A DNA stretch of 64,000 nt from VXYL01 sp963666465 (GTDB lineage Bacteria; Pseudomonadota; Gammaproteobacteria; Pseudomonadales; Azotimanducaceae): assembly GCA_963666465.1 (NCBI GenBank), contig OY762824.1, forward strand, positions 2,666,001 to 2,730,000, in the 5' to 3' direction. The notes below the pieces were generated by a model that saw nothing but the letters and a program-made list of their open reading frames with translations, made no database searches and was not told the DNA's origin. Position numbers and translations under genes: made by a program. This document shows, piece after piece, positions 31,191-39,642 of the stretch (the first letter of the stretch is position 1; each line of letters starts with the position of its first letter).

Positions 31191-33674
31191 TCACCGGGCC
31201 GCGATTGGCACTGTGCCCACCACGTCGTCGATGATGAGTTCGGCGATGTCGTCGTCGGTGAGGCCGGCGTGGTCCTTCAGGATCTCGCTTGCGTGTTCGC
31301 CAAGGAGGGGGGCACGCTCGTTTGGCGGGGGCTGGGCGCGGCGGAAGTGGTAGGGCTGGGCGGGGTAGTGCTTGGGGCCGAGGCCCGGGCGGTCCTGCAG
31401 GAGCAGGCCCTGGCGGGCGGCGAGTTGCGGGTCGGCGAGGAGCTCCGGGCCGTTCATTACCGCGCCGGCGGGGATGCCAGCGCCTTGCAGTTCCCGCATC
31501 AAGGCCAGGTGGTCTTGCGCTGCGGTCCAGGCGGCAATGCGGTCTCGCGCGGGGCTGGCGCCGGCAGTGGCGGCTCCTCGGGGGGCTGACTCGGCATTCG
31601 GCCGGGCATCGCTGCCCTTCGATTCCGCCGCCGGCGCCGCGCCGCCGACGAGTTCCGCCAGCCGGCGGCAATGGTCTTCCGTCTTGCAGGTGATGGCGAT
31701 CCAGCGGTCGTCTCGGCAGGGAAAGACACCCTGCAGCGGGTAGTGCTGGTGGTCGTTGCCGACCCGGCATGGATCGACCCCGGCCAGGGACCAGGCGGTC
31801 ATCGCATCGCCCACATACAGGCTGCACGCTTCCACCTGGCCGAAGTCGATGTGCTGGCCTACGCCGGTGCGGTCGCGGTGCCGCAAGGCTGCGAACAGGG
31901 CATTCGCACCCATCACCCCGGAGAACAGGTCGCCTCCGGTGGTGCCGGTGAAGAGCGGGTCGCCGTCCCGGTAGCCGGTGAGGTGGGTGAAGCCGCCCAT
32001 CTGTTCGGTGGACATGCCGAAGGCCACATAGTCGCGCCAAGGGCTGTCGGCGCCGAAGCCGGACAGCGAGATCATCACCAGGCGCGGGTTGATGGCGTGC
32101 AGCGTCTCCCACGAGAGGCCGAACTTGGCCATGACGCGGGGGGTGTAGTTCTCGATCAGGATGTCGGCGTCTCGCGCCATCGTCTTGACGATTTCGACGC
32201 CGCGGGGGTCCGTGAGGTTGAGCGTCACGTCGCGCTTGTTGCGGTTGACCCAGTTGAAGTAGGGCGAACTCTCCCAGGAAGGCAGTTCGCCGTCGCCGCC
32301 CGAAGCGCTGCCGCGCCAGCCGTCGATGCGCTGGATGGACTCCACCTTGACGACATCCGCGCCGGCATCCGCAGCGATCTGGGCGCACGCGGGGCCGGCG
32401 AAGAACATCGACAGATCCAGCACGCGCACGCCTTCGAGGGGCAAGGGGTTGGCGTCGCCGTCGTGGTCCTTCCGCGGATGCGCCGGCACCGCTGGCAAGC
32501 TCGACAGAACCTCCTCCGTGTGCTCGCCCAGGAGCGGCGGGCGGGAAGGTCGCGGCTCGGTTGCCGTGGCGCGGAATGGCACGCCGGGCACCTCCACCTC
32601 GCCAGCCACGGGATGTTCGAGCGGGACGATGAAGCCGCGATGGCGGTGCGGCGGCATGGCGAACATGCCGGCCATGTCCGGCACCAGGCCAAACGGCACC
32701 CGCCACTTCTCCGCCTCGTGGAACAGTTCGTCCGCGGTGCGATCCTCGAGCGCCGCCTGGAAGGCGCTGCGAACCTCCTCGAGCCGGTCGTCCGGGTTCG
32801 CCCACGAAAGGGACTGATAGCGCGGATCTTCGGCAATGTCCTTGCGGCCGAGGAACTCGCACAGCATGTGCCACTGCGGCCGCGTCAGCGCGTTGAGGCC
32901 GATGTAGCCCTCGGCCGTCGGCAGCATGTAGCAGGCGCCGGCGCCGGAGCCGACGCTGGAGTAGCGCTCCGGGGCGAGGCCGCGATACTCGTACAGCATG
33001 GTCGGAATCTGGGCGCCGGCCAGCACCGCCTGCTGCACGCTGGTGTCGATGTGGTCGCCCCGACCGTGGCGGGCGCGGCCAACGATGGCGAGTTGCGTGG
33101 CAGCGGCGGCGAAAGCGCCGGCGAGGGTTTCCGAGACGTTGCCGCCCACCTGCAACGGCTCGCGCTCCGGCACGCCGCACAGGTGGCACCAGCCGCCCAC
33201 CGCACAGGAGATGAGATGCGACGACTCGTAGTGCGACTGCGGCCCGAAGGAGCCGAAGCCGGACACGGTGGTAAGGATCACCGCCGGATTCCATCGCCGA
33301 AGTGCCTCGTAGCCGATGCCGGCGGCATCGAGCGCCTCGGCCGTCTGCCCCGCCACCACCACGTCGTAGCGCTGCACCAGCCGGGCAAGCGTGGCACGGC
33401 CATCGGCAGAGTCGAGGTCCAGCTCCACACTGCGCTTGCTGGTGTTGAGGAAGAAAAACGCCGCACTGGTCTCGCGCCGCATCTCGGCGTCTTGCGCCCA
33501 GGCGGGAAACGGGCCGATGACGCGCGTTTCGTCGCCGGCGCCGGGTGGCTCCACCTTCACCACGTCCGCGCCCAGGTCGCCAAGCAACTTGGCGCAGAAG
33601 GGCCCCGCCACGCCCTGCGAAATGTCGAGCGCCCGCACCCCCGCAAGCGGCACGCCTGGCCTCGCTTCGCTCAT
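31191..33674 (-). CDS. Fused tandem class III CoA-transferase (CaiB/BaiF family)
   Basis: Two complete CaiB/BaiF domains in one 827-residue chain. Domain 1 runs from about 10 (PLAGVRALDISQGVAGPFCAK, DLGADVVKVEPPG) to about 400 and domain 2 from about 425 (PLEGVRVLDLSMFFAGPACA, ADAGADVVKVES) to the end. These enzymes move CoA between carboxylic acids and normally act as interlocked dimers with a catalytic Asp. Domain 2 has the expected Asp (GTTGGDLFSGVMGAN). In domain 1 the aligned position appears to be Glu (GGNVSETLAGAFAA), suggesting only one active half. The substrate is unknown. It lies 155 bases upstream of hflK on the same strand. Confidence 0.88.
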   Translation of the reverse strand: MSEARPGVPLAGVRALDISQGVAGPFCAKLLGDLGADVVKVEPPGAGDETRVIGPFPAWAQDAEMRRETSAAFFFLNTSKRSVELDLDSADGRATLARLVQRYDVVVAGQTAEALDAAGIGYEALRRWNPAVILTTVSGFGSFGPQSHYESSHLISCAVGGWCHLCGVPEREPLQVGGNVSETLAGAFAAAATQLAIVGRARHGRGDHIDTSVQQAVLAGAQIPTMLYEYRGLAPERYSSVGSGAGACYMLPTAEGYIGLNALTRPQWHMLCEFLGRKDIAEDPRYQSLSWANPDDRLEEVRSAFQAALEDRTADELFHEAEKWRVPFGLVPDMAGMFAMPPHRHRGFIVPLEHPVAGEVEVPGVPFRATATEPRPSRPPLLGEHTEEVLSSLPAVPAHPRKDHDGDANPLPLEGVRVLDLSMFFAGPACAQIAADAGADVVKVESIQRIDGWRGSASGGDGELPSWESSPYFNWVNRNKRDVTLNLTDPRGVEIVKTMARDADILIENYTPRVMAKFGLSWETLHAINPRLVMISLSGFGADSPWRDYVAFGMSTEQMGGFTHLTGYRDGDPLFTGTTGGDLFSGVMGANALFAALRHRDRTGVGQHIDFGQVEACSLYVGDAMTAWSLAGVDPCRVGNDHQHYPLQGVFPCRDDRWIAITCKTEDHCRRLAELVGGAAPAAESKGSDARPNAESAPRGAATAGASPARDRIAAWTAAQDHLALMRELQGAGIPAGAVMNGPELLADPQLAARQGLLLQDRPGLGPKHYPAQPYHFRRAQPPPNERAPLLGEHASEILKDHAGLTDDDIAELIIDDVVGTVPIAAR

Positions 33675-33734
33675 GGCACCCTCCCCAACGACGAGCCAAA
33701 TCTACACGCTCTACCCACTTCGAGACCTGTTCTA

Positions 33735-34808
33735 GCTCAGACACATTTGGCACCGGAGCATCGGTGACCAGGGAGTGCGACGCCGCGGCGACTGAACGCC
33801 GACCGCGGCGCCGGATCGGGTAGCCTCCAGTGAACAACCAAACCCACTGGAATGGAGACCCGACCCATGAACATGAAGTCCATGCGCATCCGATCGTATC
33901 GCAGCTTCAAGGTTGACGAACACGTGTCTCCGGAGGCGGCGGAGCGGTATCGGACATTGAGCGCGTATCGCAGTCTGCGGGACTCCGGCTGCGACGAGGC
34001 GGGTGCGCTGGCGCATGTCGGGATCAGCCGGCGCACGCTGTACCGGTGGAAGGCCGCGCTGGCCGCCGGCGGCCAGCGCGGGCTGGCGCCGAAGTCGACC
34101 CGTCCCCGCCGCGTGCGGCAGCGCGCCTGGAAGCCGAGGGACGTCAAGGCAGTCCTGGACGTGCGCCGCAAGTACCCGTTCATGGGCAAGGCGCGCATCC
34201 AGGCCATGCTGGCACGCAAGGGCCGGGCGCTGAGCGTGTCCACGGTCGGGCGGATCCTCGAGCGCGCGCTCGGGACCGGCGCGATCCGCCCCGCGTCCTT
34301 CTGCGAAGGCCGCGTGAAGCCCAGGCGACGGCGCAGCTTCGCCAAATGGGCGCGGCGCTGGAAGTACGGCGCCAGGGCCCGCAAGAGCGGCGAACTGGTG
34401 CAGGTGGACCACATGACCTGCGCCGCCGACGGGCAGACGCTCAAGGAGTTCCGGGCGATCTGCCCCGTGTCGAGGTTCATGGTGACGCGGGTCTGCTCGC
34501 GCGCGACCGCCGGCAATGCCCGGCGCTTCCTGATGGACCTCGTCGGCGCGCTGCCGTTCCCGCTGCGATCCCTGCCGCGACGACCGCAGTGGAACGGCTG
34601 CGTCGAGCGCACCAACCGCTCGGCTCGCGCCGAGTTCTGGAACCTCTGCGACGGGCCACTGACCGTCGAACGCGTCGCACCACGGCTCTCCCGCTACGAG
34701 TTCTTCTTCAACTACGAACGTCCTCACACCGCCCTCGCCTATCGAACCCCGAACGAGTACCTTGTCGCACAGGAGGCTGCCTAGTCCCCAGTGCCATATG
34801 TGTTGAGC
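33735..34808 (+). mobile_element. IS481-like insertion sequence
   Basis: Imperfect inverted ends: GCTCAGACACATTTGGCACC at the left and, read inward from the right, GCTCAACACATATGGCACTG. One transposase gene fills the element. The target duplication is not clear. The transposase carries an internal deletion, so the copy is probably immobile without help. Confidence 0.75.
33867..34784 (+). CDS. IS481-like transposase with the second catalytic Asp deleted
   Basis: Integrase-core transposase of 305 residues from ATG 33867, which has GGAG at a good distance (an ATG at 33852 lies upstream). The N-terminal helix-turn-helix (LAHVGISRRTLYRWKAAL) and the first catalytic Asp (LVQVDHMT) are present, as is the Glu region (RRPQWNGCVERTNRSARAEF). 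Between LVGALPFPLRS and LPRRPQWNG the roughly 30-residue block that should hold the second Asp (usually (I/Q)VDGGSEF) is missing without loss of frame. A DDE enzyme without this residue should be inactive. Confidence 0.8.
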   Translation: MNMKSMRIRSYRSFKVDEHVSPEAAERYRTLSAYRSLRDSGCDEAGALAHVGISRRTLYRWKAALAAGGQRGLAPKSTRPRRVRQRAWKPRDVKAVLDVRRKYPFMGKARIQAMLARKGRALSVSTVGRILERALGTGAIRPASFCEGRVKPRRRRSFAKWARRWKYGARARKSGELVQVDHMTCAADGQTLKEFRAICPVSRFMVTRVCSRATAGNARRFLMDLVGALPFPLRSLPRRPQWNGCVERTNRSARAEFWNLCDGPLTVERVAPRLSRYEFFFNYERPHTALAYRTPNEYLVAQEAA

Positions 34809-34869
34809 CGGTACAGACCATTGCAGCCCCAACAACCGAGCGACTACAATGCACGCCCCCGCACGGGCC

Positions 34870-34945
34870 GGGTCGTTAGCTCAGCTGGTAGAGCACCGGG
34901 CTTTTAACCCGTTGGTCCTGGGTTCGAGCCCCAGACGGCCCACCA
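34870..34945 (+). tRNA. tRNA-Lys(TTT)
   Basis: Acceptor GGGTCGT pairs with ACGGCCC (one T-G), followed by discriminator A and encoded CCA. The anticodon loop CTTTTAA gives TTT. The D arm TTAGCTCAGCTGGTAGAGCA and T loop GTTCGAGCC are standard. One C-T mismatch sits at the top of the anticodon stem. Confidence 0.95.
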
Positions 34946-34948
34946 CTC

Positions 34949-35572
34949 CTACCCGCCACCGGCATTGCCGCTGCGGGCGAGTGCGGGCTGTGGCATGTCT
35001 TGCAAGGCGAGGCGACTGAACAGGATGGGCAGGAAGATGGCCATGCTGATCAGGGTGTTGCGGAAGAAGGGGATGGCCTGGACATAGCAGTCGATCAGGC
35101 CGGCTGCGTTGTGGGGATAGTGGGTGCCGCCGCCCAAGGCCCAGACGCCGAGGTTGGAGACGGCGAAGAAGGCCAGCGCCGAGGCGAAACCGGTTCCGGC
35201 GATGCGGAGCCACGAGCGCTGGCGGCGCAGGAGAAAGCCGAGGGACACCACCAGCGCCAGCGACAGATAGACCACCGGTTGCACGCCGTAGAAGGCCCAG
35301 TCGGCGCGACCGGTGAGTGCCCAGATGCCGAGGTCGCCGGTCAGATAGATGCCGAACGGCACGAGCAACGAGAGGCCCCGCCGGCGATAGCAGGCGGCGC
35401 CGAACACGGCGAGCGGCAGGATGGGAGAGAAGTTCCACGGGTAGGCCGTGCTGGCGGGGTCGAAGGGGATGCCGAGCGCATGCAGCAGGTATGGCGCAAG
35501 GCGGAAGCCAAGCGCAGCGAGCACCAGAAGGGCGAGGGTCGCGATTCGCGGCTGTGGCATGGGTTGAGTCAT
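34949..35572 (-). CDS. Inner-membrane protein, DUF6580-like
   Basis: A 207-residue integral membrane protein from ATG 35572 (MTQPMPQPRIATLALLVLAA), with five or six hydrophobic segments: about 8-25, ILPLAVFGAACY, LLVPFGIYLTGDL, VVYLSLALVVSLGFLL, ASALAFFAVSNLGVWAL and LISMAIFLPILF. The PWNFSPILPLAVFGA...YLTGDLG...SNLGVWA...GLIDCYVQAIPFFRNTL pattern fits the DUF6580 family, whose role is unknown. Its 3' end lies three bases from tRNA-Lys on the opposite strand. It starts 16 bases after the disrupted gene at 35589-36042. Confidence 0.75.
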   Translation of the reverse strand: MTQPMPQPRIATLALLVLAALGFRLAPYLLHALGIPFDPASTAYPWNFSPILPLAVFGAACYRRRGLSLLVPFGIYLTGDLGIWALTGRADWAFYGVQPVVYLSLALVVSLGFLLRRQRSWLRIAGTGFASALAFFAVSNLGVWALGGGTHYPHNAAGLIDCYVQAIPFFRNTLISMAIFLPILFSRLALQDMPQPALARSGNAGGG

Positions 35573-35588
35573 CGCTCTTGTCTCGCGT

Positions 35589-36042
35589 TCAGTCCGCCGC
35601 AACCTCTTCGAACAGGCCGTCGTTGACGAGCCTGGCTGCGAGCCGGTCGGGCTCCGGAGGATGGATGTTGGGCAGATTCTTCCGGGTGATGGGTTCTAGC
35701 AGCCTGTCGGACTTCGGACGGTGCAAGCTGGCCGAATGCCGACAGGGTGACAGGACGGCTTGGGCTGGGGCAGGAAGCGTTGCCGAAAGGCAACGGTTCT
35801 TGTGGCGCTAGCGCGTCGGTGCCGGCCCAAGCGACAATGTCCTCAAACGACACGATCGCGTCGCCCCATTTTTCCTGGGCGAGGCGCAACACCTGCTCCT
35901 CCGGCGGCAGGCGCCACTCTGGATCGGTCACAACCACATAGTCCCCGTCGTAGTACCCCAGATCGAGCGCGACTCGGAGCGCTTCCAAGGGCCTCCAGTA
36001 TTCCAGTTCCCTCCGGATGTACTCACCAGGAACGTACTTCAT
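35589..36042 (-). pseudogene. Small hypothetical gene disrupted by repeat A
   Basis: The first 78 codons (MKYVPGEYIRRELEYWRPLE, LRVALDLGYYDGDYVVVTDP, IVSFEDIVAWAGTDA) run into repeat A (35698-35807). Beyond the repeat, a different frame reads RKNLPNIHPPEPDRLAARLV and GLFEEVAAD, stop at 35589. Removing the 112-base insertion rejoins the two parts into one 113-residue protein. The insertion is not a multiple of three, so the present frame instead runs on to 35569 through unrelated codons. The function of the original protein is unknown. Confidence 0.75.
35698..35807 (+). repeat. Repeat A, copy 4
   Basis: Flanked by CT at 35696-35697 and 35808-35809; CTAG at both ends. With one CT it adds 112 bases. 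Nearly identical to copies 5-7 in hairpins and in the translated minus-strand peptide (APQEPLPFGNASCPSPSRP). Confidence 0.92.
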
Positions 36043-36334
36043 CGACGCCTCCTTCTGCTCGCTCTGTTCCCTGGCGCCCTTCGGTCTGCAGGCCGTCTCG
36101 GAAGCCTTCCACGTATGCCGCGGTTCTAACCACGATCCTGTTGAGATCCCGGACCTTGCATGGAAGCACGCCCCCAGCGATGGGGGAATTCCGGTACTTC
36201 CTTAACGCGTCAGCGGTCGGGGATGCTTCCCCGGCTGAAGGCTCCTGTCGGGCTTGGGCCAGTCCCTCTTCCATCGAGCGTTCGATGTCGGCAATCTTCC
36301 TGTTTGTCCGCACGGCGCTCACGACCCGATGACG
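36023..36334 (-). CDS. Possible small gene carrying in-frame repeat B
   Basis: From a GTG at about 36334 the frame reads VSAVRTNRKIADIERSMEEG, then repeat B (QEPSAGEASPTADALRKYRN, SPIAGGVLPCK), then RDLNRIVVRTAAYVEGFRDG and a charged tail ending at 36023. The parts flanking the repeat look like one short helical protein. The stop overlaps the start of the next gene (36042). No family is recognised and the start is uncertain. It may not be expressed. Confidence 0.3.
   Translation of the reverse strand, partial: RHRVVSAVRTNRKIADIERSMEEGLAQARQEPSAGEASPTADALRKYRNSPIAGGVLPCKVRDLNRIVVRTAAYVEGFRDGLQTEGRQGTERAEGGVDEVRSW
36157..36246 (+). repeat. Repeat B, copy 2
   Basis: Closely matches 21413-21504, with one base and small changes in the spacer (GGGGGAATTCCGG against GGGGGAATTGCCGG). 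Same two hairpins. It lies in frame within the small open frame at 36023-36334. Confidence 0.85.
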
Positions 36335-36595
36335 ATGTTCGACACCAGCATCAGCGTCGAAACCGCGAGTTACCCTGTGGCGATCCAGTCCTGCGTTGTG
36401 AATTGGGCGAAGTCGAGCATGCGCGTGTCCCGCCTGCGCGACGAACTGCGTCGGCAAATGGCTGCGGCCTTGTACGTTACTTGCATCTCGCCATGCCCGG
36501 CCCAATTGACCGGAAGCACGGCATGACCGCCCTGACCTGCTCATGCACAATTTGCACAATTGACGCACCTTTTGCCCCGTGACGTCAAGCTGCGG

Positions 36596-36643
36596 GCCAT
36601 CGCCATCGCCATCGCCATCGCCATCGCCATCGCCATCGCCATC
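36596..36643. repeat. Hexanucleotide microsatellite (GCCATC)8
   Basis: Eight perfect copies of GCCATC. The tract ends three bases before GAGG (36647-36650), the presumed ribosome-binding site of the helicase starting at 36655. Copy-number change would not shift the helicase frame. It would alter spacing between any upstream promoter and the start, or local mRNA structure. Confidence 0.95.
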
Positions 36644-36654
36644 GCCGAGGCACG

Positions 36655-39642
36655 ATGCCCTCCCATCGGAAGCCGCCTATACTTCCGCCCATGCCCCTGC
36701 ACTCCATCCATCGACGCTACTACGCCGAGGACCTCGTGCGGCTGCGGCGGGCGAGGGAGCGGCGGCGGCACATTGCCTCGCAGCGGCGCGGGCGGGTGGA
36801 TCCGAATCCACACCAGATCGATGCCGTGATGTTCGCCCTCAAGCGGATTCCCCAAGGCGGCTGCATCCTTGCGGACGAAGTGGGGCTCGGCAAGACCATC
36901 GAGGCGGGGCTCGTCATTGCCCAGTTGATGGCCGAGAGCGCCACGCGGGTGCTCGTCGTCGTGCCGCGCCCCCTGCTCGGCCAATGGCAGGACGAACTGT
37001 CGCTCCTGTTCGGCATCGAAGCGGTCGAGGCGGCGGCCCCCCAGGCCGATCTTGCCGCCGATGGGATCTTTCTGGTGGGACGGGAATACGCCGGCGGCCA
37101 GGCTGGCCATCGACGGCTCAGCGAGGCGCCGCCGTTCGACCTGTGTCTCATCGACGAGGCGCACGAGGTGTTCGCCGGCATCCATCGCCGCTTCGACCAG
37201 GGCGGACAATACCGCCAGGACAGCCCCTACGCCCGCACCGCCCATCGGGTGCGGGAGATCATCGGCGCGGCGCCGGTGCTGCTGCTGTCGGCGACGCCCA
37301 TCCAGAACTCCCTGAGCGAGCTTTGGGGCCTCGTGCAGTACGTGGACCCCACCGGCACCCTGCTCGGCGACAAGCCGGTGTTCGAGAAGGTGTTCTGCGC
37401 CGACGACGGGCGCGGCGTGGCGGTGGAGCAATCCGAGGAACTCAAGCGGCGCCTCGGCACCGTCGTGCAGCGCACGCTGCGGCGCCAGGCGCAGGAGTTC
37501 ATGGAGCAGCCGTTCGTCAGTCGCCAGGCACGGCTCTATGAATACCGCATGAGCGCCGCCGAACGGGCGCTCTACGACGACGTGACCGCCTATCTGCTGT
37601 CGCCGCGTCTGCATGCCTTCAGCGGGAGCGCCCGGCAACTGCTGCTGCTCGGCTTTCACCGACGCATGGCCTCCTCTACCGCGGCGCTCGCATCAAGCCT
37701 CGGGCGCGTGGCGGAACGCTTGCGCGGAATGCTGCGGGGCGACGCCGCCGACGTGGCCAGCGACTTCTCCGACGACTTGGAGGACGAAGCCGAAGACAGC
37801 GACGCGGCCGAATCGCCTCGAAGCGAGCCGATGGAGCTCGAAGTCGAAACGGTGCCCGACCGGCAGGGCGTCCGCGACGAACTCGCCCTGGTCGAGAGCT
37901 TCGTCGAGCGCGCCCGCAGCCTGCCCCACGACAGCAAGGCCGCCAGCCTCGTCAAGGCCGTGCGGATGGTGCTGGATCGACCGCCGGATCGCCGCAAGAT
38001 GGTGGTCTTCACCGAATCCCTCACCACCCAGGACTACCTGCGGGGCCTCCTCATCCGGCAGACGGAACTGCGCGACGAAGACATCACCCTCTTCCGCGGC
38101 GTCAACGACTCCCCCCGGGCCCAGGCAGCCCTGCGCGCATGGCAGGCGAGCCGGGCCGGCAGCGTGCGCCTCAGCCCCTCCGCCGCCATGCGCCTCGCCC
38201 TGGTCGATGAGTTCCGCCAGCGCTCCACCGTGATGATCTGCTCCGAAGCCGGCGCCAAGGGGCTGAACCTGCAGTTCTGCGACACCGTGGTGAACTACGA
38301 CCTGCCGTGGAACCCCCAGCGCATCGAGCAGCGCATCGGCCGCTGCCATCGCTACCGCCAGAAGCGCGACGTCACCGTCATCAACTTTCTCGCCGCCGAC
38401 AACGAGGCGCAGCGTCTCACCTTCGACATCCTCGCCAGCAAGCTCGATCTCTTTGGCAACGTGCTCGACATGTCCGACGTAGTGCTGCAAACGCCCCGCT
38501 CGAGCGCCTCCGAAGAGCTTGCCTCTGCCCTCGGCCCCGACTTCGAGGGCGAACTGCGCCGCATCTGGGACCGGGCCCGTTCGATGGAGGAGGTGGAGGA
38601 GGAGCTGCGCCGGCTCAGCGACACCATGGAAGAGCGGCGGCAGGAACTGCAGCGCATCCGCTCCCGCACCGCCGGCCTCATCGAGTCGGGCCTCGACGAC
38701 TCCGTGCGCGACATGTTCCGCGACATACGGAACGAACTGCCGGAGGCCCTCGCCGCCTTCGATGCCGAACTCGAACGAGTGCTCACGGCCTATCTCGACG
38801 CGGCGGGAATCCCCTGGCGGGTCGATGCACGCGCCGGGCGCAGGCTCCACGTAGGCGCATCGCGGCGGCTGCCGGCGCGCCACGCCGGCGGCGCTTCCGT
38901 GGCCCTGGACGGTTCGACAGCGAATGGCGACGAAACGCTGCATCTCGCGCACGATCTCATCAAGGCCGCCGTGGCGGAAGCACGCCAGGCTGGCAGCGGC
39001 GCATTCCGAGTGCGCTTCGATCTCGGCGCCGACGCCCCCGGAGCCCTCGCCACCCGGCGCGGCCAACGCGGCCGGCTCGCCCTCACCAAGGTCGTCCACC
39101 TCGGCTTCGAGCGCGAGGAACGGCTCTGCGTCACCGCCGTGTTCGAGGACTCGGAAGTCCTCAAGCCCGCCGAGGCCGCGCTTGAACTGGTGCGCCAGCC
39201 CTGCACCGACGCGCCGCCGTTCGATCCGCCGGTCGCGGTCACCGCCGCCGAACTCGACGAGGTGGTGGGCGAGGAGATGTTCCTGGATCAGTCCGAAGCC
39301 GCCGCAGCGGACCAGAAGGGCTTCGAAGACGCCATGGAACAGCTCGATCAATATCTCGCCGACCGCACTCTGGTGCTGCGCCGGACCTTCGAGGCGCAGC
39401 GCAAGCACCTGGCCGGCGCCGAGCGCGCCCGCAACGCCGCAATCGGCGCCGACAACCGCGCCAGGGCCAACGACCGCGTGCTCGCCGCCGAAAGGGAACT
39501 CGCCCGGCTGGAGCGGGCCATCGAGGCCCTCGCGGCGCGCAACGATCCCGCCTACGCTCGTGCCAAGGAGCGGGCGCACAAGCGCCGCTATGCCCTGCCC
39601 ACCGTCGAGCGGCTGTTGACCGCGGAGTTCGAGATCGCGTGA
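36655..39642 (+). CDS. SNF2/RapA-type superfamily 2 helicase
   Basis: A 995-residue ATP-dependent translocase. N-terminal RecA lobe: NPHQIDAVMFALKRI, Walker A ADEVGLGKTIEAG (74-84), DEAH box FDLCLIDEAHEVF (167-170), motif III LLLSATPIQNSLSELW. C-terminal lobe: KMVVFTESLTTQDYLRGLL, ICSEAGAKGLNLQFCDTVV and motif VI QRIGRCHRYRQ (about 559-569). A long coiled-coil-rich C-terminus follows. It resembles RapA and the DrmD helicase of DISARM, but no DISARM partner genes are present. ATG 36655 has GAGG upstream; ATG 36691 is an alternative. Its stop overlaps the GTG of the nuclease gene, forming one operon with the two genes downstream. Confidence 0.88.
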   Translation: MPSHRKPPILPPMPLHSIHRRYYAEDLVRLRRARERRRHIASQRRGRVDPNPHQIDAVMFALKRIPQGGCILADEVGLGKTIEAGLVIAQLMAESATRVLVVVPRPLLGQWQDELSLLFGIEAVEAAAPQADLAADGIFLVGREYAGGQAGHRRLSEAPPFDLCLIDEAHEVFAGIHRRFDQGGQYRQDSPYARTAHRVREIIGAAPVLLLSATPIQNSLSELWGLVQYVDPTGTLLGDKPVFEKVFCADDGRGVAVEQSEELKRRLGTVVQRTLRRQAQEFMEQPFVSRQARLYEYRMSAAERALYDDVTAYLLSPRLHAFSGSARQLLLLGFHRRMASSTAALASSLGRVAERLRGMLRGDAADVASDFSDDLEDEAEDSDAAESPRSEPMELEVETVPDRQGVRDELALVESFVERARSLPHDSKAASLVKAVRMVLDRPPDRRKMVVFTESLTTQDYLRGLLIRQTELRDEDITLFRGVNDSPRAQAALRAWQASRAGSVRLSPSAAMRLALVDEFRQRSTVMICSEAGAKGLNLQFCDTVVNYDLPWNPQRIEQRIGRCHRYRQKRDVTVINFLAADNEAQRLTFDILASKLDLFGNVLDMSDVVLQTPRSSASEELASALGPDFEGELRRIWDRARSMEEVEEELRRLSDTMEERRQELQRIRSRTAGLIESGLDDSVRDMFRDIRNELPEALAAFDAELERVLTAYLDAAGIPWRVDARAGRRLHVGASRRLPARHAGGASVALDGSTANGDETLHLAHDLIKAAVAEARQAGSGAFRVRFDLGADAPGALATRRGQRGRLALTKVVHLGFEREERLCVTAVFEDSEVLKPAEAALELVRQPCTDAPPFDPPVAVTAAELDEVVGEEMFLDQSEAAAADQKGFEDAMEQLDQYLADRTLVLRRTFEAQRKHLAGAERARNAAIGADNRARANDRVLAAERELARLERAIEALAARNDPAYARAKERAHKRRYALPTVERLLTAEFEIA

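Noticed and set aside
31671..33767. A 698-codon plus-strand open frame
   Set aside because: Antisense to the CoA-transferase, with no recognisable domains.
36560..36829. Alternating Ala-Ile peptide from the GCCATC tract as a membrane protein
   Set aside because: The frame merges into the helicase start region out of frame and has no start signal or conservation; the tract is better seen as a microsatellite.
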